NCBI RefSeq assembly: GCF_028288205.1 | Contig: NZ_JAQBOD010000042.1 | Location: 1 to 64,000, forward strand | DNA: 64,000 nt | Direction: 5' to 3' | Source: Mucilaginibacter sp. | GTDB lineage: Bacteria > Bacteroidota > Bacteroidia > Sphingobacteriales > Sphingobacteriaceae | Shown: positions 25,641 through 34,720 of the stretch, piece after piece | Position numbering within the stretch: the first letter of the stretch is position 1 | Layout of the letters: every line of letters begins with the position of its first letter | Notes under the pieces: model-generated | The model's input: the letters and a program-made list of their open reading frames with translations, nothing else | Database searches by the model: none | Told to the model about the DNA's origin: nothing | Made by a program: the position numbers and the translations under genes

Positions 25641-26264
25641 ATGGAAACTAACGACCTTAAAATACTTTTTTTTGATATCGGCGGTATATTGTTAACCAAT
25701 GGCTGGGGGCATGAATCGCGTAAGCTGGCTGCCGAAAAATTCGGGCTGGATTATGCCGAGGTAAATGCCCTGCATACCTTCATTTTCAATGTATATGAAA
25801 TTGGCAGTGTAACGCTTGATGAATACCTTGATACTGTAGTATTTAATCATCCGCGCGATTTTGCGCGGGAAGACTTTAAAGAGTTTATTTATCAGCAATC
25901 TGTTGAGCTGCCTACGCTGGCCTGGTTAAAAGAATGGAAGAAAAATTGCGGCTTCCGCATCATTTCCATTAATAATGAAGGCAAGGAGCTAAATGATTAC
26001 CGGGTGAAGAAGTTTAAACTGCATGATTTTTTTGATGCTTTTGTGTCATCATGTGAGGTTAAGCTACGCAAACCCGATCCAAGTATCTGGAAACTGGCCA
26101 TGGGTATTGCACAAGTTAACCCAAACCAATGTGTTTATTTTGACGACCGGATAATGTTTGTTAACGCGGCACAGCAATTGGGTATCAGGTCCTTTCAGCA
26201 CACCGACCTGGAATCGACCCAAAAAATATTACAACAATTAAAAGAGGAAAACCACAACAATTAA
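25641..26264 (+). CDS. HAD-superfamily hydrolase
   Basis: The 207-aa protein carries HAD motif I as FFDIGGILLTN, in which the usual second Asp of DxD is Gly, a pattern shared with the epoxide-hydrolase-N-terminal-like HAD group; then KLRKPDPSIW (motif III) and VYFDDRIMFV (motif IV). It may dephosphorylate a sugar phosphate or an erroneous side product of the surrounding pathway, but the substrate is unknown and the missing Asp makes phosphatase activity uncertain. It is tightly placed: 13 nt after tal and 1 nt before gnd. Confidence 0.85.
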   Translation: METNDLKILFFDIGGILLTNGWGHESRKLAAEKFGLDYAEVNALHTFIFNVYEIGSVTLDEYLDTVVFNHPRDFAREDFKEFIYQQSVELPTLAWLKEWKKNCGFRIISINNEGKELNDYRVKKFKLHDFFDAFVSSCEVKLRKPDPSIWKLAMGIAQVNPNQCVYFDDRIMFVNAAQQLGIRSFQHTDLESTQKILQQLKEENHNN

Positions 26265-26265
26265 T

Positions 26266-27687
26266 ATGAGCACACCAAATAAATATGATTTCGGCATGAT
26301 AGGCTTAGGCACTATGGGCCGTAACTTACTATTAAACATGGGCGACCATGGTGTAAAAGGGGCAGGTTTTGATAAAGACGCGTCAAAAGGCGCTTTGTTA
26401 GAGCAGGAAAGCAAGCACGGAAACCTTAAAGGTTTTAGCGATGTAAAAGAATTTACAGCCAGCCTTAACAGCCCGAAAGCGATTATGATGTTGGTGCCTG
26501 CCGGTAAAATTGTTGATGATGTAATTGAAGAACTATTGCCTTTACTGAATAAGGGTGATTTAATTATAGATGGTGGAAACTCTTACTTTTTAGATACTAA
26601 CCGCAGGGTGGAGTATTTGGAAGGTAAAGGTATTCACTTTTTCGGCATGGGCATATCAGGCGGTGAAGAAGGCGCGCGCAAAGGACCAAGCATGATGCCG
26701 GGTGGCGATAAAGAAGCTTACAATGTAATGAAGCCTATTTTAGAATCGATAGCGGCTAAGGTTGATGGCGCGCCATGCGTTACTTACATTGGCCCCGGAG
26801 CTGCCGGTCACTTTGTTAAAATGGTACATAACGGTATTGAGTATGGTGTAATGCAATTGCTTGCCGAAACCTACGAGATACTTAAAAAAGGGTTAAAGCT
26901 GGATAACGACGCTATTGGTAAGATATTTACCGAGTGGAACGAGGGCCGCTTAAAATCATTCCTGATGGAAGTTACCCGCGATATATTTCAATACAAAGCG
27001 CCGGGCACAGATCATTTATTATTAGATGACATTAAAGACGAAGCAAGAGCAAAAGGTACCGGTAAATGGACATCGCAAGTAGCTATGGATCTGCAGGCTC
27101 CCATACCAACTGTAGATTCATCGGTTGCCATGCGCGATCTTTCTAAATACAAAGCGTTAAGAGTAAAAGCGGCGGCTTTATACAGCCAGGAAGAGCCAAA
27201 GCTTGATGTTGATACTAAAACATTCTTAGCCGAATTAGAGCAGGCATTTTATTTTAACATGATCATCACCTATTCACAAGGCATGCACATGTTGTTAAGA
27301 GCGTCCGAAGAATATAAATACCAGCTTAAATTAGATGAGATAGCTAAAATATGGCGCGGTGGCTGTATCATAAGGTCGGTGTTTTTAAATGACATTTATA
27401 ACGCTTATCAAAAAGATGCCAAATTAGAGCACTTGCTATTAGACAGCCAGGTACAAAAAGACGTGACTGATGCTGTTAAAGGTGCAAGATCAGTATTATC
27501 AAAAATAACAGCGGCAGGTATTGCTGCGCCTTGTTACGCGGCATCATTAAGTTATTTCGACGCGTTCCGCAGCGCAAGAATGCCTTCAAACCTTATACAG
27601 GCCCAGCGTGATTATTTTGGTGCGCATACTTATGAACTAATAGGTAAAGAAGGAACTTTCCATACCCAATGGGTAGCTAAAAATTAA
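26266..27687 (+). CDS. gnd: 6-phosphogluconate dehydrogenase, decarboxylating
   Basis: The 473-aa length and motifs are those of the long, dimeric enzyme: GLGTMGRNLLLNMGDHG at the N-terminus, DGGNSYFLDTNRR, GISGGEEGARKGPSMMPGG and HFVKMVHNGIEYG with catalytic Lys and His. It oxidises 6-phosphogluconate to ribulose 5-phosphate with release of CO2, normally using NADP. It starts 1 nt after the HAD gene stop, which suggests translational coupling. Confidence 0.97.
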   Translation: MSTPNKYDFGMIGLGTMGRNLLLNMGDHGVKGAGFDKDASKGALLEQESKHGNLKGFSDVKEFTASLNSPKAIMMLVPAGKIVDDVIEELLPLLNKGDLIIDGGNSYFLDTNRRVEYLEGKGIHFFGMGISGGEEGARKGPSMMPGGDKEAYNVMKPILESIAAKVDGAPCVTYIGPGAAGHFVKMVHNGIEYGVMQLLAETYEILKKGLKLDNDAIGKIFTEWNEGRLKSFLMEVTRDIFQYKAPGTDHLLLDDIKDEARAKGTGKWTSQVAMDLQAPIPTVDSSVAMRDLSKYKALRVKAAALYSQEEPKLDVDTKTFLAELEQAFYFNMIITYSQGMHMLLRASEEYKYQLKLDEIAKIWRGGCIIRSVFLNDIYNAYQKDAKLEHLLLDSQVQKDVTDAVKGARSVLSKITAAGIAAPCYAASLSYFDAFRSARMPSNLIQAQRDYFGAHTYELIGKEGTFHTQWVAKN

Positions 27688-27705
27688 TTAAAATAGGATA
27701 TTATC

Positions 27706-29220
27706 ATGTCTACAATAAAATCAGACCCAACCATATTTATCATATTCGGCGGTACCGGCGATTTAAACTCGCGTAAACTTGCCCCCGCGTTATATAATTT
27801 ATTTCTTGACGGATGGTTGCCCCAGCAATTTTCTATCATCGGTACCGGGCGTACCAAATTAACTGATGAGCAGTTTAGAGCAAATTTGCTTGAAGATATA
27901 AACAATTTCTCGCGTAGTGGTAAAGCCGTTAAAGCCAAATGGGACGAATTTGAAAAAAACATTTACTACCAGGTTTCGGATGCTAAAGACGCCGAAACTT
28001 ATAAAGAGTTTGGCAAACGTGTGGAAGCACATAATGCCGAGTGGAAAACGAGAGCTAATGTTATTTATTATTTAGCGGTATCGCCTTCATTCTTCCCTAT
28101 AATCACGTCAAATTTGGCTAAAGCCAAATTGACCACCGATGTAGAAAGAACGCGTATTGTAATTGAGAAACCATTTGGGCATGATCTGGAATCGGCAAAA
28201 GAATTGAATAAATTACTTGCCGGTCTTTTTAATGAAAAACAGATATACCATATAGACCATTATTTAGGTAAGGAAACCGTACAGAACATTATGGCCTTCC
28301 GTTTTGCCAACTCTATATTGGAGCCTATCTGGAACCGTAATTATATAGAGCACGTACAGATTTCTGTTACCGAGCAATTAGGGGTTGAGGACCGCGGCGA
28401 TTATTATGACGGCGCAGGTGCCATGCGTGACATGATCCAAAATCACTTACTGCAATTGCTATGCCTGGTGGCCATGGAAACTCCGGTTAATTTTAATGCT
28501 GACGAGATCCGTAACCGCAAAGTTGATGTGTTACATGCTATGCGCAGGTTCTCGCCTGAGGATGTGCGTATGTCGGCTGTAAGGGGGCAATACGCTAAAG
28601 GCTGGATGGAAGGTAAAGAAGTACCGGGCTACCGCGAAGAACCTAAGGTTGATCCAAACTCAAATACCGAAACATTTGCAGCAATTAAATTCTTTGTTGA
28701 TAACTGGCGCTGGCAGGGTGTGCCGTTTTATGTACGTACGGGTAAAAGGCTGCACCAATCATCATCCGTAATCTCTATACAGTTTAAAGACGTGCCGCAT
28801 AAAGTATTCCCTACCGAGGCTACTGAAAGCTGGCAACAAAACAGGTTGATCATCAGCATACAGCCTGAAATGAGCATCCGCCTGCAAGTACAGGCCAAAC
28901 GCCCGGGGTTGGATATGATATTAAATACCGTTGATATGGTATTTGATTATAAAGGAACTTATACTAACCAGGCACCAGAGGCCTATGAAACTTTATTATT
29001 GGATACCATGCTGGGCGATCAAACCCTATTTATGCGTGGCGACCAAATAGAAGCTGCATGGGAACTGATTATGCCGGTATTAAGCACCTGGACCAATAAA
29101 AAGAGCCTGAATTTCCCTAATTATTCTGCCGATTCATGGGGCCCTGAAAGTGCCGAGGCGCTTATTGCCCGTGATGGTTTTAACTGGTTCTCTTTACCGT
29201 TGAACGGTAATAAAAAATAA
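27706..29220 (+). CDS. zwf: Glucose-6-phosphate 1-dehydrogenase
   Basis: The 504-aa protein begins with the nucleotide-binding FGGTGDLNSRKLAPALYNL and has RIVIEKPFGHD and the substrate/active-site segment YHIDHYLGKETVQN. It catalyses the first step of the oxidative branch, forming 6-phosphogluconolactone. It lies 18 nt after gnd and is separated from pgl by a palindromic repeat. Confidence 0.97.
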   Translation: MSTIKSDPTIFIIFGGTGDLNSRKLAPALYNLFLDGWLPQQFSIIGTGRTKLTDEQFRANLLEDINNFSRSGKAVKAKWDEFEKNIYYQVSDAKDAETYKEFGKRVEAHNAEWKTRANVIYYLAVSPSFFPIITSNLAKAKLTTDVERTRIVIEKPFGHDLESAKELNKLLAGLFNEKQIYHIDHYLGKETVQNIMAFRFANSILEPIWNRNYIEHVQISVTEQLGVEDRGDYYDGAGAMRDMIQNHLLQLLCLVAMETPVNFNADEIRNRKVDVLHAMRRFSPEDVRMSAVRGQYAKGWMEGKEVPGYREEPKVDPNSNTETFAAIKFFVDNWRWQGVPFYVRTGKRLHQSSSVISIQFKDVPHKVFPTEATESWQQNRLIISIQPEMSIRLQVQAKRPGLDMILNTVDMVFDYKGTYTNQAPEAYETLLLDTMLGDQTLFMRGDQIEAAWELIMPVLSTWTNKKSLNFPNYSADSWGPESAEALIARDGFNWFSLPLNGNKK

Positions 29221-29221
29221 T

Positions 29222-29312
29222 AAGCCCCTCCAACCCTCCCCGGAAGGGAGGGCTTTAAAAAAGATAGAAAAAGTTTCCCCTACCGGGGGAGATTTAGAGG
29301 GGGCTAATGATA
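29222..29312. repeat. REP-like palindromes between zwf and pgl
   Basis: CCCTCCCCGGAAGGGAGGG (about 29235-29253) is a near-perfect stem; it and CCCCTACCGGGGGA (about 29278-29291) lie between outer arms AGCCCCTCC and GGGGGCT that also pair. The element interrupts an operon of consecutive pathway genes and could set the pgl level or protect upstream mRNA. Confidence 0.75.
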
Positions 29313-29333
29313 GAGGATTTATAAAACTTAGCA

Positions 29334-30062
29334 ATGAACTTAAACATTTTCAATACGGAAGGCGAAGTACTTGATGCTTTAGCTCAGTACTTTGTAAAAA
29401 CAGCCAACGAAGCCATTGCCGCAAAAGGCAAATTCTCGGTGGCCCTATCAGGCGGCAGCTCTCCAAAAAAATTGTATGAGTTGTTGGCATCAACCACTTA
29501 TGCGGATAGTGTAGAATGGGGAAAGGTTTATTTCTTTTTTGGTGATGAGCGCAATGTGCCGCAAACCGACAAGGACAGCAATTACCTGATGGCAAAAAAA
29601 GCTTTGTTTGAGCCTTTGTATATTGATACCGATCATATTTTCCCGGTTGATACAACGCTGACGCCAAAAGAAGCAGCACAAAAATATGCCGAAACCATAG
29701 CAGAATTTTTTGACGAGGATGAAATGAGCTTCGACCTTGTATTATTAGGTTTAGGTGATAACTCGCATACCGCGTCACTGTTCCCGCATACCCCGGTTTT
29801 GCATGATGTAACCCCATCGGTAAAAGAAGTTTGGCTGGAAGATCAGCAGGTGTACCGTATTACCTTAAATGCGCCGCTAATTAATGAGGCAAAGTATATA
29901 GCATTTTTAGTTTATGGCGAAGGTAAGGCAGAGGCCGTGCACCATGTACTGGAGGATGAAGAAGATATTGAAAATTATCCTGCCCAATTGATCGACTCCA
30001 TTACCGGCGAGGTGGAATGGTTCTTAGATGAAGCCGCTGCCGCTAAGTTGGAAAACGAGTAG
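29334..30062 (+). CDS. pgl: 6-phosphogluconolactonase
   Basis: The 242-aa protein matches the DevB/Pgl family: FSVALSGGSSPKKLYELLAS near residue 38, the VYFFFGDERNVPQTDKDSNY segment and LLGLGDNSHTASLFPHTP. It hydrolyses 6-phosphogluconolactone made by Zwf to the substrate of Gnd. It is the last gene of the operon; ribulose-phosphate epimerase is the only classical pentose phosphate gene missing from the cluster. Confidence 0.95.
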   Translation: MNLNIFNTEGEVLDALAQYFVKTANEAIAAKGKFSVALSGGSSPKKLYELLASTTYADSVEWGKVYFFFGDERNVPQTDKDSNYLMAKKALFEPLYIDTDHIFPVDTTLTPKEAAQKYAETIAEFFDEDEMSFDLVLLGLGDNSHTASLFPHTPVLHDVTPSVKEVWLEDQQVYRITLNAPLINEAKYIAFLVYGEGKAEAVHHVLEDEEDIENYPAQLIDSITGEVEWFLDEAAAAKLENE

Positions 30063-30411
30063 TAATAAAACCCCGCTTCTCTTATTTTCATTTTGACAAT
30101 GCACAAGGAGAACTATCTCTTGAGCGATAGCGAAAAAATCTTAAATGCCAGGCATGGTTGCTGATATTTCAAAGCGGGACGATAACTCATCCAATTTTTG
30201 AGTACGAAGTTTATACTGTAACCCAGAAAGAGGAACGAAATTATATTTTTAGTTATAAAAACTCTGTGCTACTTTGTGCCTCTTCTCAGTGTACTCCGTG
30301 GTAAAATTTAAACACAAAGACCGCTAAGGAGTCACAAAGAGCACAGAGACCAAATATTATTTCGATGTATTTTTCAATAAGGGACTTTTTGGTCGGCCCA
30401 AGCTTTCTGCA
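30063..30411. repeat. Gene-free stretch with two repeat families between convergent genes
   Basis: No gene is visible. AGGAGAACTATCTCTTGAGC then GATAGCGAAAAAATCT (about 30110-30142) repeats the sequence at 13878-13910. Further on, ACTCTGTGCTACTTTGTGCC (about 30258) and CACAAAGAGCACAGAGA (about 30336-30352) form an inverted pair. The region separates the ends of two convergent operons. Confidence 0.65.
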
Positions 30412-32175
30412 TTACTGCAGTACCGGGTGCTTTATTAAATAAAGGCCGTCTTCTATCAACTTTTTAAGCTCGGGTTGCACCGCTGCCTTATCTTTTAAAA
30501 ATTGGGTTATTATTAAGGCTAATTCCTGTTCGTCGTTTTTATGATCCAGTATTTCTAATATCTCTAACGCGCATAACCAATCTCGCGGAAAATCCCGTTG
30601 AAGCTGATCCCAAATGTACGGCAGGCGCTCATATCCCGACTTCTGCTCGCGGCAGTTCCGTACCCGTTGGTATAGCCGGTGCAGGTCCAGTTTTTGCTCT
30701 GAGTAGGTTGGATGATAGGTACTGGTTTTAGGGCTATAACCTATTTCTTCAAATGTATTTTTATCGGCTGCGCCGCTATAAACCGATGTAATGCTTTCAC
30801 CAACAGCCATATCATAAACACCCCAGGCAGGGTCGAACAGTATTTGCCCATCTGCCGATTTTACAGTACAATCTTCAAAAGTAATAAGCACGGTTTTCCC
30901 ATTTTTAACTACAAGAGTTTTTACAATTCCTTTTAAATTTATCCCGCTTTCAAAATTTAGCTGTGCCTGCTCACCTACACTTGCGCCAACCGAAAGCAGT
31001 TCGTCCCTATTAAAGTCTTCAAAAGGTTTATCATATCCTTTTAATCGTCCAACCGGCGAGCTAAAGCCATCTTTATGATAATTCTTGTCATGCCCATTTA
31101 ATTGCTTATCCGCATAAGCCAATGCCGCAGGGCCGGTAAGTTTTATAAACGCGGGTTGCCCGTTAGCATCCTTCATAAAATTAGTTAATGTACCCGATAC
31201 TTGCAGGCCCGAGCTATAAACCATGGTGCAGGTATCGCTGCTTTCCACCGCTTTTTGCAAACCATAACTACCCCCAACACGGAAAGACATTTTATCTGCA
31301 AATTGCTCCAAAACGGCTATCAGGTTTTGAAAAGTTGGGGTTACAAATAATTGCTGTTGCGGTTGGGTAATATCATAAGCATAGTTCACCGCTTCGGGTG
31401 TATACCAAAGCTTTTTTATATGAGGTTGCATACAGGTCGCGCTTTCGCCGATGGAGGATAATAAACCGGCGCCGTATATCTTTGGGTTTTCCAGTGTGCC
31501 TATCAGGCCATATTCCACCGTCCACCAATGTAGGCGGCTAAGCAATGCCATTTCTGATGGTTCGCCCATATTTTGCTGCCAATAGGCTACCTGTTCTTCT
31601 GCATTTTTTAGCGATGTTGGATCAGCATCAGGCATTTCTTTCAGGATAGATAAGGCACGTATAGCCTCATACAATTCATAATCCTGCGCCGAAAACATAG
31701 CTTTTGCACCTATCGACCCAAAATAACTTAAATATTGATGATAGTCCGGATCGGCAATAATAGGCGCGTGCCCGGCAGATTCATGAATAATATCTGGCGC
31801 AGGTGTATATTCGATATGTTTTAACTGGCGTATATCCGCAGCAATAACCAATACTTTGTAAGCCTGGTACTCCATAAAGGCAGCGGGCGGTATAAAGCCA
31901 TCAACTGTAACAGCACCCCAGCCAATTTTTGCCAGGGCATCGTTCATTTCCTGCAGGCGGGGAATATGTTCAATGGTCAACCCTGCTTCTTCTAATCCGG
32001 GGATGTACGGGTAATAGGCTACGTCTTTTAAATAACTGTAATTTTGGCGCATTACATAGCGCCATACTGCCTGGTCAATAGGCGTATAATGCTCGTAGTG
32101 TTGGTCTACAATATATTGCCTGAGGTGGCTTGGCAATGCCGCTACTTGCGGATTATTAAAGTCTTGAAAGTCCAT
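30412..32175 (-). CDS. Aromatic amino acid hydroxylase (phenylalanine 4-monooxygenase), long form
   Basis: The N-terminal half is a biopterin-dependent hydroxylase with the iron ligands in PDIIHESAGHAPIIADPDY (H-x4-H) and the MALLSRLHWWTVEYGLIG segment that supplies the Glu ligand. It should turn phenylalanine into tyrosine, feeding the HPPD, HmgA and FAH steps encoded upstream. At 587 aa it is about twice the length of bacterial PhhA; residues ~330-587 form an additional region (FEDCTVKSADGQILFDPAWG) not needed for catalysis in short enzymes. It is the most downstream gene of the catabolic group. Confidence 0.9.
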   Translation of the reverse strand: MDFQDFNNPQVAALPSHLRQYIVDQHYEHYTPIDQAVWRYVMRQNYSYLKDVAYYPYIPGLEEAGLTIEHIPRLQEMNDALAKIGWGAVTVDGFIPPAAFMEYQAYKVLVIAADIRQLKHIEYTPAPDIIHESAGHAPIIADPDYHQYLSYFGSIGAKAMFSAQDYELYEAIRALSILKEMPDADPTSLKNAEEQVAYWQQNMGEPSEMALLSRLHWWTVEYGLIGTLENPKIYGAGLLSSIGESATCMQPHIKKLWYTPEAVNYAYDITQPQQQLFVTPTFQNLIAVLEQFADKMSFRVGGSYGLQKAVESSDTCTMVYSSGLQVSGTLTNFMKDANGQPAFIKLTGPAALAYADKQLNGHDKNYHKDGFSSPVGRLKGYDKPFEDFNRDELLSVGASVGEQAQLNFESGINLKGIVKTLVVKNGKTVLITFEDCTVKSADGQILFDPAWGVYDMAVGESITSVYSGAADKNTFEEIGYSPKTSTYHPTYSEQKLDLHRLYQRVRNCREQKSGYERLPYIWDQLQRDFPRDWLCALEILEILDHKNDEQELALIITQFLKDKAAVQPELKKLIEDGLYLIKHPVLQ

Positions 32176-32201
32176 TATATATTTTTTAATCTATTTAACA
32201 A

Positions 32202-32236
32202 CACGCTTTCCCGCTTGCGGAAGAGAGGGTATTCGG
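32202..32236. repeat. Half of a REP-like element
   Basis: CTTTCCCGCTTGCGGAAGAG followed by AGGGT matches the arm found at 33435-33460. It lies between the hydroxylase and HPPD genes without a full partner arm. Confidence 0.55.
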
Positions 32237-32241
32237 GGGTT

Positions 32242-33393
32242 TTATAAGTTCCCCCTTAGTTCTTGTTCTCTTTCAATCGCCTCAAACAAGGCTTTAAAAT
32301 TACCTGCACCGAATGATTTAGCACCTTTACGCTGTATGATCTCGAAAAACAAAGTTGGCCTGTCCTCTACCGGTTTGCTGAATATTTGCAGTAAATATCC
32401 TTCATCGTCGCGGTCAACCAAAATACCCAACTTTTCCAACGGGCCTAAATCTTCATCAATATGCCCTACACGCGCGGTCAATTCCTTATAGTAAGATGTT
32501 GGCACTGTTAAAAACTCAACACCACGGCTTTGCAGATCGGTTACTGTTTTTATAATATCATGTGTGGCAAGGGCTAAATGCTGTACGCCTTCACCCTCAT
32601 AAAACTCTAAATATTCTTCAATTTGCGATTTCTTTTTACCTTCCGCAGGCTCATTTATCGGAAATTTCACATAGCCGTTTCCATTACTCATCACCTTGCT
32701 CATCAGGGCAGAATATTCTGTTGAGATCATTTTATCATCAAACGTAAGGATGTTTTTAAAACCCATTATGTCTTCATAAAAACTTACCCACCCATTCATT
32801 TTATGCCAGCCCACATTGCCTACACAATGATCAACATATAACAGACCGGTATCAGCCGGTTGATAATTGGTTTCCAGCTTTTGGTATCCCGGCAAAAATA
32901 ATCCTGTATAATTTTTTCGTTCGATGAAAAGGTGCACCGTTTCGCCATATAGCTTAATGCCGCTGGTGCACACTTCGCCAAATTCATCGCCAATGGTTTG
33001 CGGCTGTTGGTATGGTTCTGCACCACGACTGATAGTTTGCTCAAAGGCGTCGTAAGCATCGTCAACCCATAGGGCCAAAACTTTTACACCATCGCCGTGC
33101 TTTTTAATATGTTCGGCTATTGGGTGGTCAGAGTGCAGGGGCGTGGTCAATACCAGCCTTATCTTTCCCTGCTGTAAAACGTACGATGCACGATCGCGCA
33201 CACCGGTTTCAGGCCCGGCATAGGCCAGGTCCTGAAAGCCAAACGCGGTTTTATAATAATATGCAGCTTGTTTGGCATTGCCTACGTAAAACTCCACGTA
33301 ATCTGTACCGTTAAGCGGCAGGAAATCGGCAGCTCCCTCTAAATCTCCCCCGGTAGAAGAGGCTTTTTTATTTTCTATTGTTTGTGTTCCCAT
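32242..33393 (-). CDS. hppD: 4-hydroxyphenylpyruvate dioxygenase
   Basis: The 383-aa protein has two vicinal-oxygen-chelate domains. Iron ligands can be placed at YVDHCVGNV (His), VQHLALATHDI (His) and LFFEIIQRKG (Glu), with the C-terminal GAGNFKALFEAIEREQ segment typical of HPPD. It converts 4-hydroxyphenylpyruvate to homogentisate. It sits between the hydroxylase and homogentisate dioxygenase genes with repeats in both gaps. Confidence 0.96.
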   Translation of the reverse strand: MGTQTIENKKASSTGGDLEGAADFLPLNGTDYVEFYVGNAKQAAYYYKTAFGFQDLAYAGPETGVRDRASYVLQQGKIRLVLTTPLHSDHPIAEHIKKHGDGVKVLALWVDDAYDAFEQTISRGAEPYQQPQTIGDEFGEVCTSGIKLYGETVHLFIERKNYTGLFLPGYQKLETNYQPADTGLLYVDHCVGNVGWHKMNGWVSFYEDIMGFKNILTFDDKMISTEYSALMSKVMSNGNGYVKFPINEPAEGKKKSQIEEYLEFYEGEGVQHLALATHDIIKTVTDLQSRGVEFLTVPTSYYKELTARVGHIDEDLGPLEKLGILVDRDDEGYLLQIFSKPVEDRPTLFFEIIQRKGAKSFGAGNFKALFEAIEREQELRGNL

Positions 33394-33424
33394 GATATGG
33401 ATAAATATTATGTTCTTTTAATCT

Positions 33425-33552
33425 GTTTTGAACAACCCTCTTTCCCGCTTGCGGAAGAGACCGACTTGCGATGAACGCGCGCCGTCAACTCACCCGGTCA
33501 TCTCTTCGCTCGACCACCCTCTCTTCGCCTTTGGCGGAAAGAGGGTTATGAT
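33425..33552. repeat. REP-like inverted repeat between hppD and hmgA
   Basis: AACCCTCTTTCCCGCTTGCG at about 33434 and the complement CGCCTTTGGCGGAAAGAGGG near 33527-33546 are the arms; AACTCACCCGGTCATCTCTT and CGACCACCC fill the middle. The arrangement matches the large element at 3163-3360. Confidence 0.75.
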
Positions 33553-33558
33553 TGCTAT

Positions 33559-34716
33559 TTAGCTTATCCAACTTTTATAATAATTCTCATCTTCAATTTT
33601 AACCGCATCTTCAGTTATCATAAGCGGGTGAAAGGGGTCTATCATGACTGCCAGTTCATTTGTTGATTCTTTCCCTATAGATCGCTCTACCGAACCTGGT
33701 GCAGGTCCGTGCGGTATACCGCCGGGATGTAAAGTAATTTGACCTTTCACTACACTTTTACGACTCGTAAAATCTCCATCTACATAATATAGCACCTCGT
33801 CACTATCCACATTGCTATGATTGTATGGTGCAGGGATAGAAAGCGGGTGATAATCAAACTTGCGCGGCACGAAAGAGCAGATCACGAAGTTATTTCCCTC
33901 AAAAGTTTGGTGTACGGGTGGTGGCTGATGCAGCCTACCGGTTATCGGCTCAAAATCATGGATGGAAAATGCCCATGGATAGTGAAAGCCATCCCACCCC
34001 ACAAAATCAAACGGATGTGTGCCGTATATATAAGGGTATATTAATCCCTGCTTTTTGATGAGTATTTTAAAGTCGCCTTTTTCATCATTCGTTTGCAGGT
34101 TTTCGGGCTGGCGAATATCACGCTCACAATAAGGCGCGTGCTCCATTAGTTGCCCGTAGCTATTTAAATAACGTTTTGGCGAACGAATGGGGCTAAAGCT
34201 TTCTACAATAAACAAGCGGTTGGCTTCTGTATCAAATTCTATCTGGTAAATAGTACCGCGTGGAATAATCAGGTAATCGCCATAAGCAAATTTTATATTG
34301 CCGAAACCTGTTTTTAAAGCGCCTGTGCCTTCATGTATAAAAACCACCTCATCGGCCTGGCTGTTCTTGTAGAAATAGTCGGTCATTGATTTACGCGGTG
34401 CAGCCAGCGAAATGTGCAGATCATTGTTAACCAAAACCGGTTTGCGGCTTTGCAGATAATCATCGGCTGGTTCTATATTGAACCCCATCAGGCTGGTATG
34501 CTTCAAATGTTTTTCGCGGGCTATTTTTGGCGCTACCGAATACGGCTCGCCCAACTCTTTCACCATCGTTGGCGGATAAGTATGATATACCAGTGAGTAT
34601 AAGCTCGAAAAACCTTCGGTTGATACCAGTTCTTCGGCATATAAAGTACCATCCGGCTTACGAAACTGTGTATGCCGTTTATGGGGGATCTTTCCTAAAG
34701 TGTGGTAGCTTGGCAT
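33559..34716 (-). CDS. hmgA: Homogentisate 1,2-dioxygenase
   Basis: The 385-aa protein is a cupin-type dioxygenase of the homogentisate family: MPSYHTLGKIPHKRHTQFRK at the start, DEVVFIHEGTGALKTGFG, a central YPYIYGTHPFDFVGWDGFHY segment and HPGGIPHGPAPGSVE near the C-terminus, which holds His ligands. It opens the ring of homogentisate to maleylacetoacetate. It is shorter than many proteobacterial homologues (about 430 aa), as usual for Bacteroidota. It starts 4 nt after the stop of the flavin reductase gene. Confidence 0.94.
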   Translation of the reverse strand: MPSYHTLGKIPHKRHTQFRKPDGTLYAEELVSTEGFSSLYSLVYHTYPPTMVKELGEPYSVAPKIAREKHLKHTSLMGFNIEPADDYLQSRKPVLVNNDLHISLAAPRKSMTDYFYKNSQADEVVFIHEGTGALKTGFGNIKFAYGDYLIIPRGTIYQIEFDTEANRLFIVESFSPIRSPKRYLNSYGQLMEHAPYCERDIRQPENLQTNDEKGDFKILIKKQGLIYPYIYGTHPFDFVGWDGFHYPWAFSIHDFEPITGRLHQPPPVHQTFEGNNFVICSFVPRKFDYHPLSIPAPYNHSNVDSDEVLYYVDGDFTSRKSVVKGQITLHPGGIPHGPAPGSVERSIGKESTNELAVMIDPFHPLMITEDAVKIEDENYYKSWIS

Positions 34717-34720
34717 AATT

